From positions 4,398,252 to 4,462,251 of the forward strand of contig BFEA01000001.1 of the NCBI GenBank assembly GCA_003427395.1: 64,000 bases of DNA, read 5' to 3'. Below the pieces are notes generated by a model. It was not told the origin of the DNA. It was given only the letters and a program-made list of their open reading frames with translations, and did no database searches. Made by a program: the position numbers and the translations under genes. The stretch comes from Chara braunii (lineage: Eukaryota; Streptophyta; Charophyceae; Charales; Characeae). Numbering within the stretch: position 1 is the stretch's first letter; the number at the start of each line of letters is the position of its first letter. This document shows positions 45,782 through 57,482 of this stretch, in pieces.

Positions 45782-46606
45782 ATGCGACACCAAATGGGGA
45801 TGAGCCCCTCGATGCCGAATTTGCGCGCCTTCTCCCTGTGGGTGTCCTCGACACCCCTTCAGGGAGGGTTGTCAGTCAACAGGGAAGGCGCTCTTCAACA
45901 ACAGATGATACCGCCCTCAGGGATGGGTTTCCCAAGAGCCAGTGGAAGTCCCCTACGTGGCGAGTCCCCAGATAAGCAAAGAAGATTAAGTGAGGATGAC
46001 GTGGACATTCAAATTGGCTTACAAACAAAGAATTTTGGTAGCTCTACCGGATCTCGGATTATCCCTTCATCTGCAGGTAAGCGTAAGTCCTCCCGTCACC
46101 GAATGGATGCTCTGTCCAAAGGTCGGGCTGTAGTAGAATCAAGGGTTCTACAACTGTTTTGTTCCTCAGCTAGGAATGAATTTCGGTTCATCGCATGGGT
46201 TGGGGTAGAAGGTGTACCTTTTTTGTTGAACTCAGTTTGCCCTGAATTTCCCATGCCTCATGCCATGACCACGATGGCCCAATCCCTGATACGGGACAAA
46301 TTTTCCATTCGTATTGTCGAAGCCCCGTTGCCCAGACTATTGGTCGAAATTGAAGGCAAGAGGTGTCGTTGTTACGTTCCTCTTTTTGATGCTCGTTTCT
46401 TACCCAACCAGTTGGAACAACTCGAACAGGAAGGCGTCTGTTTGCTTCCCTTGACCTGGCTCTTGGAAGGGAGAAAACTTGAACTGCGTCGGCTTAGGGT
46501 CTCACCCTCGGCTTCTGCCGAAGTTCTGCCTGATTTGAATATGAAATTGGGCAGAGAAAGAAAATTGGATTCCCTCTTTGTGAAGCGTTATTTAACTGAA
46601 TTGTGA
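45782..46606 (+). pseudogene. LINE ORF1 C-terminal/linker segment right of the L insertion
   Basis: Open frame ending TGA 46604-46606, 58 nt before ORF2. The N-terminal 80 residues are Ser/Pro/Gln-rich and low-complexity. The rest is a folded-looking domain (VESRVLQLFCSSARNEFRFIAW...LVEIEGKRCRCYVPLF) I cannot assign. Because repeat L adjoins at 45766 this frame has lost its natural start. I infer it is the distal part of the same ORF1 as 36761-37717, or a separate LINE protein. Either way it is tied to the endonuclease frame that follows on the same strand. Confidence 0.5.
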
Positions 46607-46664
46607 CCCTCTCCAAACCCTGATGATGGCTCCCAGATCCAACCTGCTGGAGTGACTGCCCCTA

Positions 46665-47855
46665 ATGGGCAGGCTTAGAGTGGCTACGTGGAATGTACGT
46701 AGATTAGGGGATTCATCAGGTAGGAACAAGAAAGTCTGTCTGAAAAGTTGGACGCATACTAATAAAATTGATATCCTTTGCATTCAGGAAAGCAAACTTG
46801 TGGAGGAAAAGATTATCGGGTTGGGTGCATGGTGGGATGACCCACAGATTTGGCCGCCGGCTTTAGGTTCGAGAGGGGGTGTTGGCATTCTAATTCATAG
46901 GGATCTGCAGATGAAAATAATTGACTTTTGTGCTGATCTATGGGCAAAATGGGCTTGGGTTAAGTTATGGGTGGAAAATCAGGAATGGGTAATTGCCTCG
47001 ATTTACGCTCCGACTGATTCGTCCGCACGAACTAATTTTTCGAGGATTTCCCCTTGTTTATTCCGGAGAGCGACCATCTTATACTTGATGGGGACTGGAA
47101 TGCGACGATAGATAGACAAGGGGGAGTGCGTGGTGACCGCGATGTGATAGCCCTAACGGATCTTATGTCGGAATTAGACCTGATTGAGCCATACCCGTTG
47201 CTGCACCCCACAAAGTCGGGCTATACTTGGTTTTTGAACGTCAGAGACGAAATTGGTATGATCAGCAGAAGGTTGAATCTTTTTTTTTTTTTCACCATCT
47301 GTTTGACATGTCACTGCCCAGATTAAGGAAACTCAAAACCCAATCTAAGACCATAAACCTGTTGTCGTTTTTTTAAATGTCCAAAAGTTGGAAAGAGGTT
47401 CGGGGTACTTTATAGTTAATACTCAAATTCCGAAGGACCCTGGGTGGTTGATTGGCTGAGGAGATTTTGAAAAGACTCGAAGGATAATGAGGACTCCTTC
47501 CAATCCAAAGATGCGTATTGGGATGATGGGGTCCGGATCTTTTCAAGTCACCTGAACATTTTCTCACGTATCTTGGCTGCTAATTGAAGAGATAAAGAAC
47601 ATGACCTGATTCGGAAAATCGAATATGTTGAGTCTCGTATGAGGTATCATCCGATATCTAACTTGGCTTGGGGCCCCATCATGAAAAAATTCCTCGCTGA
47701 ATGGGATACCCTCCAGATTGATGAGTCAGATGCTTGGGTTGAACGTTTGAAGGTAAAAAGTATAGTTGTCTACGATCGCATAACCCGTGAAACCTTTCAA
47801 AAACTCTCCCCAAAACGTCTCACACGGTCGATAATAGAATTGAGGCATCCCTTCG
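46665..47855 (+). pseudogene. LINE ORF2 fragment: apurinic-type endonuclease domain
   Basis: ATG 46665 starts MGRLRVATWNVRRLG, the typical N-terminus of the endonuclease/exonuclease/phosphatase domain of LINE ORF2. Further motifs: DILCIQESKL (catalytic Glu), RGGVGILIHRD, WVIASIYAPTD. A frameshift near 47050 moves to another frame with DGDWNAT (catalytic Asp/Asn) and KSGYTWF. The last SDH-type motif is not found, and a T run near 47280 precedes more breaks. At 47639-47855 a frame (MRYHPISNLAWGP...WVERLKVKSIVVYDRITRETFQKLSP) looks like the linker before RT. The RT itself is absent because repeat L copy 2 begins here. The expected activity, nicking target DNA to prime reverse transcription, is lost. 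Confidence 0.8.
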
Positions 47856-47859
47856 ACTA

Positions 47860-50832
47860 TGAGTTTGTGTTTGATTTTCAGGGACCAAGCATTTTTCCAT
47901 AAGATTGTTTGACTTGGTTGCCTTGTTTCTTTGAGGCTTTCCTATATTTTGTTAGTTTATGAAACAGAGTTGGGCATGTTTGATAAAATTGGATGACCTT
48001 GACTCTCTTTTGTTTTATTCTGAGAAGGAATTTAGGCAAAGGATTGGACAGGTTCCCATAAGATTAGGTGGTCTGGTCTGAAGCCACACACATGATGAAA
48101 CCAAAAGGTTATAACTTGACTGTATTTTATCACTATCATACTTATGAGCATGCTAGTCAGAAAGGGTTTCATAAGTTTGGGTGGTTTGACTATAGCTTAT
48201 CACAAACTGAAGACATTATTAACTAAGAATAAATTTGTGGTAAGAAGGGGCAGGCTGAACCTCGAGCTAAAAATGATCGATTGAGTTATATGCTACCTTA
48301 AAATATTAAGTGCAGATAATTATATAAAGCTTGGATATTTAAACAGTTCAGGGCGACTATGGTGGCCTAGTCATATGCCCAAAGAAAAGAAAAGTTGTTG
48401 TGCCCTGTGTTTGTCTATATTCAATGACTGAGCTAGACATGTTCCGTAAGTTTGACTGGTCTAGCTTTATGCCTTTTGTAAGCTGGGTATAAAGAGATAA
48501 ATCATTGAAAGACTATGAACTATTGTTTGATAAGGTTGACTTGGGGTTTGTGAGAGTACTTACCTTTGTGGTTTGGCCTTGCATGTGGCTGAGTGAGATT
48601 ACTACTTAGTCCGAGTTTCAGTTTGACAAGTAGTTGTTTTAGGTGCTCGCCACGTGCTAGAGCTATAAGAGTTAGTTTCAGTTCCTGCATTTTCTGGGCT
48701 AATTTCTTTTTTACATAGATCAAATTCTGCATTTTATGGGATCTTTTGTTATACTTAGCTTTGTATAAATTTTGGTAAGTTACTTTCTCTACGGGAAGCG
48801 CTGCCGAAATTTCTGCAAATCCAAGGAGTTAGTCAAAATTTGACTCTTCAAAGTTCAACTTGGCTAATTTTTATATGGCCTAGTAAAAATATGAAAAATT
48901 TCATTTTCTAAAGGGAGTGCTGCCAAAAGTTTTGTTAATTCAGGGAGTTAGACAAAGTTGGACCATGAGAAGTCAAAGTCATTTTAAATTTTTGAACTTC
49001 GCTTTGTATAAATCTTGGAATAACACTTTCCTAAAGGGAGTGCTGCCGAAAGTTTTACAAATCTAAGGACTTACTTAAATTTTATTTTAATTGAACTCAA
49101 GTTTTGTTTTTGAGTCCATATCTGACTTAGTAAAAATTTGGAAAGTCTTCTTTTCTAAAGGGAGTGCTGCCCAAACTTTTGCTAATTCAGGGAATTAAAC
49201 AAAATTTGACTTTGAAAAGTTGAAGATATATTTTTGTTTTCATTTTCAGGTTGATATAAATTATGGAAAGACACTTTTCCTACGGGAACACTACCGAAAT
49301 TCTCTTAGTTTAAAAGGGTTAGATTATATTTCGACAGATGACGATTCTGGTGATCCACTCTGTATAGGGAAGATTATGTCGTACGTCTACCTTTCTTTGG
49401 GCATTGGCTTGGATGTAGACATAAATTTAGTTATCAAAATGATTTTGAGTGAGAACGTGATATGAAGATTTATTATCCGTACACTTATAAGTTAGTTTGG
49501 GCGTTAACCTGTCTTGTGTTAAGGGTCCCACAATGATCATCTTCTGTTATCGCTTATAACAGGTCGGTTGGTTGATCGCCGACTTGTCAGCTCACGACAC
49601 AACTTGCTCCTACCTGTACCTGAGCTTGATGCCTTAGCCTTGAGATTTGACATGTTGCTTTGAGGGTTTTAACCGAACTTCTTTTAATGACCATTATAAA
49701 GAACTTATGAGATTTATATAAAGTTGGACTATGACTGGGGTTTGAGTGTGTGAGGCGTGGTGTGAGTTACAGGGGATAGTAAAGTTGACCACATTTGTGT
49801 ATGGCAATGTGGCTATTGTGTGTATCTGTATTTTATGCAGGTTAGTATTTGAAGCTTAGTATATGAGTCGTACTTTAGAGGCAGTGAAAATGACAATCAC
49901 GTGTCGCACGATCTGCATATCTGATGGGTCTATATTTCCCCTTCTTTTATTTTATCTTGAGTCCTGATTTGATATATGAGTGTTGGGATGTGTATTTATT
50001 TATCGGGTGATTTTGCTTGTCAATTTTTATAGCTGGACATTGTAGTCCGTGGCAGCCGTCAATGTCAAACCCCTTGACTTATCTCCAGGCCCTGGATGAT
50101 AGAGCTGGTATCCAGGACAATAAAAGACGATTGCCACCACAAGTATGAACCTGTGTACGTCATCGTTGTGACCGCTCGCGTAAGCATGCATTGCTAGTCG
50201 ATATGAGAAGACCCTACGTCCGCGCGGTTTTATACTACGTCTCACGCGAGACGCCTATGCGATTTCCGCATCGGAGAGTTATCGGATGACTACTAAGGGA
50301 CGAAGAGTGTTGTTGTGTTATTTGTCCTATGTCGTTCTGTATATGTGCGTGTGAATGCGTGTTTTAATTTTTATGTTCTTAGAGTGGTGTATGCGTGGTG
50401 CGTGGGATGCGTCCTAGTCGACCGACGACGGGTCCCGCTTGGGATTTCAACCCCCCAAGACGTCGGCTCGCGTGCGGGTCCAATAGAGGCGTAAAATCGC
50501 TCGTACCCCCTATGCTACAGTGAACGAGAAACGCCCTCGACTGGTTCACCTCTACGATTGCAACTGATTAACTTTCGTACTATGGACTGGTAGCTCGGCG
50601 CGGATACGCCTACCGAAGGGAGGTGATAGCTCCCGTTAGGTGGAGGTAAGTCGTGCCTCGCGTAGGACCTATCCTGTCGTAGGGGCTCGCGAGAGGTATA
50701 GCTGGCGCACTTGGCTGGAGCGGCTTGCGGAAGCTCCATGTGTATTCGTGACGAGGAACATATTGACTCTTGCGTGATGCGGCCTGGAGGGTCCCGCCCT
50801 GCTTGTGCGGTGCCGAACCGATGCGCTCGACA
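47860..50832 (+). repeat. Long repeat L, copy 2 (5'-truncated)
   Basis: It aligns to the reverse complement of 41260-37999 in copy 1 from about 'tcagggaccaagca' to the terminal GATGCGCTCGACA (ends 50832). It includes the 'cataagattaggtggtct' motifs, the five-unit array and the GC-richer end. The first 2-5 kb of L are missing. With copy 1 it forms a large inverted repeat of about 3-kb arms. Confidence 0.8.
48780..49310 (+). repeat. Five-unit array of about 122 bp in L copy 2
   Basis: Landmarks at 48789 (type A), 48908 (B), 49031 (B-like start with A-like end), 49155 (B) and 49280 (A). Spacing 119-125 bp. Confidence 0.85.
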
Positions 50833-52929
50833 GGTGACGTCGTTGCCAGGGATAACGGTTGCCTGTTGTTATCCCTACGGGAATGATATCCGAGTATGGG
50901 AAAGTGAGAACTAGGCAAAAAGGAGAAGCTAAACGGCGCCACCTATCGTTGTCCCTGATGAAACGACATCCGGGTATGAGAAAGTGAGAACTAGGGAAAA
51001 AGGAGGAGCTTTCTTTAGACGTATGTGGTTGATTGTTTGATACCTTGACTATCGTTGGAGATATCTGAAGGTTGTGACCTAAGTGTGAAGCACTGATTAT
51101 AAACGTATGCGCGGTTTACTTGAGGAAAGAAGTGTTGGTTTATACACTAATATACTCTGATATATATAATAGCTGTTTTAAGGATTATCCTAAGTATTTT
51201 TAGTTGATTGAGCGATACGTTGCACATCTGACGTGACCTTGGTTGAGTTGAGGCAGCATCCGCATTGTTGGGTGTATCCACTACTGAAGCAAGCTCAATT
51301 AGTAACTGTTAAAGCTACGAGGCTAGTGACCTATTATAGCAGTGATGTGCGCAGCCTACTTTGGGAAGTAAAGACGTTAAACTGGGGCGTCCCCCCCTGG
51401 TCAATTGAACGTCACTTTAGAAGAGGCTTCTGATACGTGAGCGACATGGGTGAGGGGGTGACTGATAAGTGCGAAGTGAGGGGTTTGATTGCAAAGGTCT
51501 TTCCTTGAACTCGAACTGCCAGTGAGTTGTGGTACGATATGTAGTACAATGAATATTGTGCCTTGACCCTCTAATGGTATCAGTTGGTGATGAGTTGAGT
51601 CACTTGGGGGTTGTCTAGCTGTAACTACCAATAGAGCTTGAGAAGTAGTGGCTACTGGGCTAGAGGTGTGGTTGATCAAAGAGAGACCTATCTTTTAAGT
51701 ATATGTGATATGTATATGGTTGTTTTTATGACGATTTTATTTGTGTATCTCCATATGTGTACTTTTATTGTATTTTGATGATGTCTGATTAAATACGTAC
51801 ATAGGGATTGCCTTCCGAGAGGACATAGACGTTGCCTGGAACCCACATCTGGCATGGGACCAGAGGTGAATGGGGTGACTCGTTTCTATGGAAGGTGGTT
51901 CTTTCTGAAGGGGGTTAGTCAGCATGTATAATTTATCCTCAGTGGAAGTGCATTCTTGAATTGTTATTCTTTCACGAAGGGTTAAGAAAGTAGTTATCGG
52001 TCTCAAGAATGATAGTGAGACTCACGCCGAAATTATATTCCTGGTCCATTAGTGGTTTGTTGTTATTTTTCTTATGACAGGAGAATAAGTACATTATCTG
52101 TTGAGAGAGGAGGAAGGGGCTTGTTACCTTGCCGAAACTATGATGGCCACGTGGAACAACTACTACTTAGAGAGAGCGGTTTTGGAGTAGCGACTTAGGC
52201 TCGTCTCACGCTAAGCAGCGCCACCATATTTGTAAAATCGCGGATTCATTGTTCGTTGCCTTGATAAGTATGAATGAGGTTGTCCATATGACTATGATTA
52301 GGGTCGGTAAGGTGTAACCGCTGGAATCAGAGAGGGTTGCGGCGAGGCTTAATCTTTAGAGTTGGACTCAAAAGTCAAAATGTTATCTCATGAGGATTAC
52401 ACTGCCCCTCTGTATAAAATGCGTCGCTTAAAAGATGAAGGGGTAACAATTGTATCATGTTATTCACTCATTGCTAGTCTTATTTTTGCCTTATAAAATC
52501 TGGAATACGTTATTGAGAATTATCTTGTTATATAACTGAAAGTTGAGTTGGCTTCATGTTGGTTATTTATGAAGCATATGTGTTTTTTAGCTACAACCTT
52601 AGTAAATAATTTGTGTTTATCAAACTGTGTATTACTGTTGTGAATATATGTTATTTATCGTGGGTTGTACTGTACTTTGGATTCATGTTTGGAGTATCCA
52701 CCTATGTGGCATATGTATATTGTGTCATTCTTTGATAATAGAAACCATAAGTGGTTAATGCCTGAGTTATGATCAGTGAATATTTGTGTTTTATGTCAGA
52801 TGAATATTTGTTTAAAGATTCTCATCGGTATCGCCATTGTTTTGAATAGGTTCTTATGCGCGCTCTCATAATGAGTGTCGGAGTAATTTAGTGGGATATA
52901 TTATATTTTTGACTTAGATACGTTTCTCT
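50833..52929. other. Non-coding region between L copy 2 and gag D
   Basis: A 75-bp tandem pair (about 50869-50935 and 50947-51010) shares 'gggaaagtgagaactagg.aaaaaggag.agct'. The rest is AT-rich with no domain. If L is an LTR this would be the leader of element D, but no convincing primer-binding site follows 50832. Confidence 0.45.
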
Positions 52930-54050
52930 CGAATCTCGACCCTAACACCGCTCATTGTTCTTCAACCGGTGATAGGCTCGAAGGAGCTCGAGATGAAAGG
53001 ATCTCAAGGGAAGATTGGGGTCGAGAAGCTCGCCTCTTGGCTGGGTCTGCGAGATTGGGATCGAGATAACCTACCCAAGGTTGAGATCGACTTCTTCAAG
53101 GACTATCATGTTTTTGACTTCCTTGACAAGTTTGGGCAGATAGCGTCTCACTGCGAATGAAATGAGAAGCATATGCTAAAGGAGGTTTTAAAGTATATCC
53201 ATATAGGCTTGAAGGAGGAAGTCGGTGGGTTGGTTAGGAGAGTAGGGTCATCATAGAGGAAGTTCTATAATGACATGTGGGATACGTACCGGTTAGGTGA
53301 GAAACAATTGACCAAAGACGATCTTGAGAAGATAGATTGATACAATAATGTGTCATTAGGGCACTTCCCGATGGAGTATTAGCGCGCATCCCGCAAGGTT
53401 TGAGCGTTGTCTGAATATGACAAGTGTTTTGTCTTCCTTATGAAATTTACGGATGCAGAGCAGCGAGATGTGATCCGTGGGACGGAAGGAAGACTTATAT
53501 GGGACAAAATACGAGAGAACTTCGTAAAAGGCGATTTTGATCAACACCTCTGTCATACTTTGCGGGAAACAAGGAAAAAAAAGGAGACGCTGGATTATGA
53601 GAAGAGTGAACTTGACAAAATGTCAAATGACCTTGCAGCAGGCACCTCTCAGGGTATGAGAGGTGGATTTCAGAAGGACGCTAAGGCCGTCAAACGAGAT
53701 CATATATGGAGTAAAGAGAAGAAAAAAGAGTAATGTGTTGAGAGAAAAGAGGTGCAACTAGAGTGAGGAGTGCTGCAACTCATACCTGTGAGAGGACGTT
53801 TGACACTCCAAACAAGAAGGGAACAAAAAAGCGAAGGAGTTAGGAATAAATTGGTATAGCCCTACCGCCCACTGCGTCTGATCTTAAAAAGGAGTGTGAC
53901 GACAGGGGTACGCCGTCAACTATAAGTCGGACAGGACGAAGGAATAGCAGAGGGCGAGAACGGTTGGCAAAGATAGTATGTGCCTGTTGTGGGAAGACTG
54001 GACATACCCCTCGTAGATGTAAGATGGCAAAGAAAGGAGTTGAAGGGTGA
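52930..54050 (+). pseudogene. gag of a fourth retrotransposon (element D), heavily decayed
   Basis: A single frame (frame 1) can be followed for about 1.1 kb despite stops at 53158-53160, near 53257, 53338-53340 and others. The order resembles a retroelement gag: a charged N-terminal segment with 'LPKVEIDFFKDYHVFDFLDKF', then YRLGEKQLTKDDLEKID, LSEYDKCFVFLMKFTDAEQRDVIR, WDKIRENFVKGDFDQHL, and, in the same frame, a CCHC knuckle C-AC-C-GKTG-H-TPRR-C (about 53980-54021). It belongs to a different family from gag A, B and C. It lies between two same-orientation L copies, so L may be its LTR. No intact product is possible. Confidence 0.7.
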
Positions 54051-55045
54051 GACCGTTGTGCCTTAGGCAAGGGCTTGGTTCCTCCCAATAACTATCACCA
54101 ATTTACTTGTCTCATTCATAGCAAGAAAGCGATAGAATGGTGTTAGCAGTCTTGAATGACTTATAAATAACCAATCGGAAGGTTATGACGATGAGGGAGA
54201 TTCGGTTGCTAGACTAATAGACAATCATCTGCTTATGTTGCTTTTAAGCCGAGTTTTCAAGTTTTATGAGACATACATTTCATCTTACATATATTCCTGA
54301 TTTCATATTAGAATCCTTACCTTTTTGGGGATTGTGCGTACGTTCTAAGTTTTGACTATCCACTCTCTAAGCTGATTTTAGGTTTTGGAGGTCTTGTAAG
54401 GTTCGATTGTTTGTACGTTGACGTCCTTTCATCTTTGCGAAAATGGTTGAGATCGTCTTGTGTGTATCAGTCCCTTAAGATTCGTAGGGTATGTTATATA
54501 AGGTCTTTTGATTCTAATTGGGACCTGAAATGGTGATGATTTGGGGCTTGTGAAGAATCGAGACCCGAGATAATCTAATTCTTTTTTAAAACCATCTTGA
54601 TATAGGTTTTGATTCCCTCAGATTGCAGAATCGTGCATGTTCTGGTTGTCATTGGCGTTCTCACCGTTGTGGTTTTGTGAATCTTTCTGTGTTTTATTTT
54701 AAATTAATATAATAAAGTGTGTCCGAACCAAAGAGGGTTTGATGAAGTGAAGAAAGTGTTATTTTCATTGAACGATTTCTGGGAGACTTAAAAAATCCAA
54801 AAAAATATATTAAGAGAGAGGTTATGCCCGAGGGCGGCCTAACAAGATTATTGGTTTCATTTGGATTCAACATCAAGTGAAAGATGCTTAAAGGTTATCT
54901 GAACAGTCCATCCATGAGTGGGAGGATGACTGAGATATTTTATGGTTGATTCTCCTTAAAGTGGGAAGGGGTCTTAAAAGTTTTTTGTGCAATACTCACC
55001 CTCAAGAGAGGGAGGGTGGCTTAAAAAGATTTTATGGAGTTAGAG
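54051..55045. other. AT-rich region downstream of gag D, no gene recognised
   Basis: Stops in all frames. It could be decayed pol, but no protease, RT or integrase motif can be read. Confidence 0.45.
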
Positions 55046-55140
55046 TTTTATCCTCGACCAAATCGGCAACTCCACTTTGTTGGTTCCCAACTGCTGGTAG
55101 GGGTGTCATTTGCGGCAGGGAAACCTGTCAAGTTCGGGAG
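55046..55140. repeat. 95-bp segment identical to 35282-35376, at a gap edge
   Basis: It ends exactly where the Ns begin. At 35377 the other copy continues with unique sequence for about 98 bp before the adapter, which may be the true continuation here. Confidence 0.93.
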
Positions 55141-55678
55141 NNNNNNNNNNNNNNNNNNNNNNNNNNNNNNNNNNNNNNNNNNNNNNNNNNNNNNNNNNNN
55201 NNNNNNNNNNNNNNNNNNNNNNNNNNNNNNNNNNNNNNNNNNNNNNNNNNNNNNNNNNNNNNNNNNNNNNNNNNNNNNNNNNNNNNNNNNNNNNNNNNNN
55301 NNNNNNNNNNNNNNNNNNNNNNNNNNNNNNNNNNNNNNNNNNNNNNNNNNNNNNNNNNNNNNNNNNNNNNNNNNNNNNNNNNNNNNNNNNNNNNNNNNNN
55401 NNNNNNNNNNNNNNNNNNNNNNNNNNNNNNNNNNNNNNNNNNNNNNNNNNNNNNNNNNNNNNNNNNNNNNNNNNNNNNNNNNNNNNNNNNNNNNNNNNNN
55501 NNNNNNNNNNNNNNNNNNNNNNNNNNNNNNNNNNNNNNNNNNNNNNNNNNNNNNNNNNNNNNNNNNNNNNNNNNNNNNNNNNNNNNNNNNNNNNNNNNNN
55601 NNNNNNNNNNNNNNNNNNNNNNNNNNNNNNNNNNNNNNNNNNNNNNNNNNNNNNNNNNNNNNNNNNNNNNNNNNNNNN
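55141..55678. other. Assembly gap, 538 Ns
   Basis: Unknown bases only. Confidence 0.99.
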
Positions 55679-55699
55679 CTTTTTCGTACCGGGGAGTAC

Positions 55700-55745
55700 A
55701 AGACGTACAGGTTCCCGTACAGGTTCCCGTACAGATCCCGTACAT
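55700..55745. repeat. 12-bp tandem repeat (gtacaggttccc)
   Basis: Three units, the third shortened (gtacagatccc), followed by further GTAC tetramers to about 55770. Adjacent to the gap, so more units may be missing. Confidence 0.85.
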
Positions 55746-56429
55746 AAATTAGCTGTACGTTTCGTACGGAAAGCCCCCGCACGTGTACTCTATGCAACGT
55801 AGGGCTTTAGTTCTGGTTGAAAGTGGCGTTGTTGATAAGTGTACAATTTTGAGAAGTACAAACCTTGAGTTTATTTGGAAGAAAGATTGTGAGAATTTTG
55901 TCACTAAGCGAAACTTATGGATGATAAATTATGTGGTGAGAGAGAAGAACCCTAATGATAAAAGTAAGATTCAATGAGGGGAAAAAAAAATTGTTGGATT
56001 TTATTTACTTTTGAAAGCTTAATGAATACCCCCACCTACCCGTCTGATGAGTGATTGAAATGCGTAACTTACATGTGACAATAGGGACTGTGAGAATCAG
56101 AGAATGGGCTTAACGGGGCCCAACCTAAAAGATACATTTGTGGCATGTGTGATGAGGTCAATCAGTCTAATCTATTGGTTAGCCGAAAGATTGGAGTCTT
56201 TGAGTAATCCCCACAATGGGATGTTCCTTTGGGGAAGAACTCGGAAAGGAGTGTATAGATCAGTTGAGTTTGAGTAATTGATGTGTGAAAATAAAAGGGG
56301 CTAAATAAAGATTGAGATCCTGAATTTTGACTCGCCACTGAATTTGAGTTTTAAATAGTGGTAGGATTATCAGGGTGTCCGACACGATGAAATATCGTTC
56401 AAAGAGACCGGGAGTGATATAGTCTTGAG

Positions 56430-56590
56430 TTTAACTTTAAATGATTCCCTGTCTAGGGTTTTAGTGGGTGGAAAGTGGTTTTATCTACTTGTCGAATTAG
56501 GGATTGAAGTGAGTCAGTGCTTAGCCAATTATTCGACTGTTATAGATTCCTACTCTTGTTAGGAAAGGGATGGGATTTTTGACTGCTGAT
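56430..56590 (+). pseudogene. Possible protease remnant of element D
   Basis: In frame 1, as gag D, the string LNDSLSRVLVGGKWFYLLVELGIEVSQ has the shape of a retropepsin N-lobe (hydrophobic strand, then an acidic-x-Gly active-site position followed by hydrophobics). The expected Asp-Ser/Thr-Gly reads Glu-Leu-Gly. Very weak. It may be chance. Confidence 0.22.
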
Positions 56591-57419
56591 GTTAGCCTAG
56601 CTACTTTGAGGAATTAAGGTCCGGAGTTAATATAAATTAATAACCGTTTTAGCTGAAATTGAAAACTCGAGAAAGTTATCATATACTTTTTCTGAAGACT
56701 AGGTTTAAATGATATTTGGTGTAAGCATCTGTTGTGACAGGGACGTCGCTTAATAAGGTCCGGGTAACATTCCCCGCGCCCACGCGGTAGACAATATGGC
56801 AGTGAATCTACCCAGGTTCTAGCGGGAAATTCCTTCTCCCTGAGTATCGGAGAGATACGGCAGTTACATCGAGCCAATGAATCCCACTTGCGGAAGAAAC
56901 TACTGACAACAAAAAATAAATAAAAAATGGTGAATCAAAAGCAAAAAAAACAGCCCATAAACCCCTTCGAGACCCATCAACACAAGCAACCGGTCGCCAG
57001 TGGCCTGCCCTCAGAATTTCCGGTGCCGCTGTCGTGCGAATACCCTTACAAGGGTATCCACACTGGTTTTTACAAGTGACATAAAAGAAGTTTGATTTAA
57101 AGATTACGTATACCACGTGAGGCGCGGCTGCGTTTGTGGTTTACGTTGACTAGAGTAGAGAGTGTGTGGGCGTGCAGGTTTAAGGCGCGCGTGATCTCTC
57201 TGCCTATTGATGATGGTGAAGCCGGCGTAGTTGTCGGCCCAATTTTATGATTAAAGCCAGGATTAAAAAGATTTTGTCTCGTGATTGGTTCGCTTGTCTG
57301 TGATTTGGGCGTATGTGCGAAGGACGGTGTTGACAACAATGTGATTTTTTTATAGAACTGCGCATTGCAAAATATCAGTTTATTCTCGTGTCCATCAAGG
57401 CTATACCCAGCCTTGAGCC

Positions 57420-57482
57420 TAGCACTAGCGGTTAGAACGTTGGACTTTCATCAAGGAAATTCAGGGATCGAGATCGAGCAAT
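57420..57482 (+). other. tRNA-like string within repeat L (not a functional tRNA)
   Basis: 'tagcggttagaacgttgg' resembles a tRNA D-arm/A box, 'ttggactttcatcaagg' an anticodon arm, and 'cagggatcgagatcg' a T-arm/B box. No acceptor stem is evident. A corresponding string exists in copy 1 (rc of about 45315-45375) and, weaker, in copy 4 (about 63625-63680), so it belongs to L and may be an internal Pol III-type promoter relic. Confidence 0.35.

Larger units (their letters stand above)
36761..47855 (+). mobile_element. LINE (L1-like) retrotransposon remnant split by repeat L copy 1
   Basis: ORF1 with a CCHC knuckle (36761-37717), then an inverted L copy (37999-45766), then a second ORF1-like segment (45782-46606) and an ORF2 apurinic-type endonuclease domain (46665 onward). 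Reverse transcriptase is missing: L copy 2 begins at about 47860 where the RT region should start. Treating left and right parts as one element is an inference from order and strand. Confidence 0.7.
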
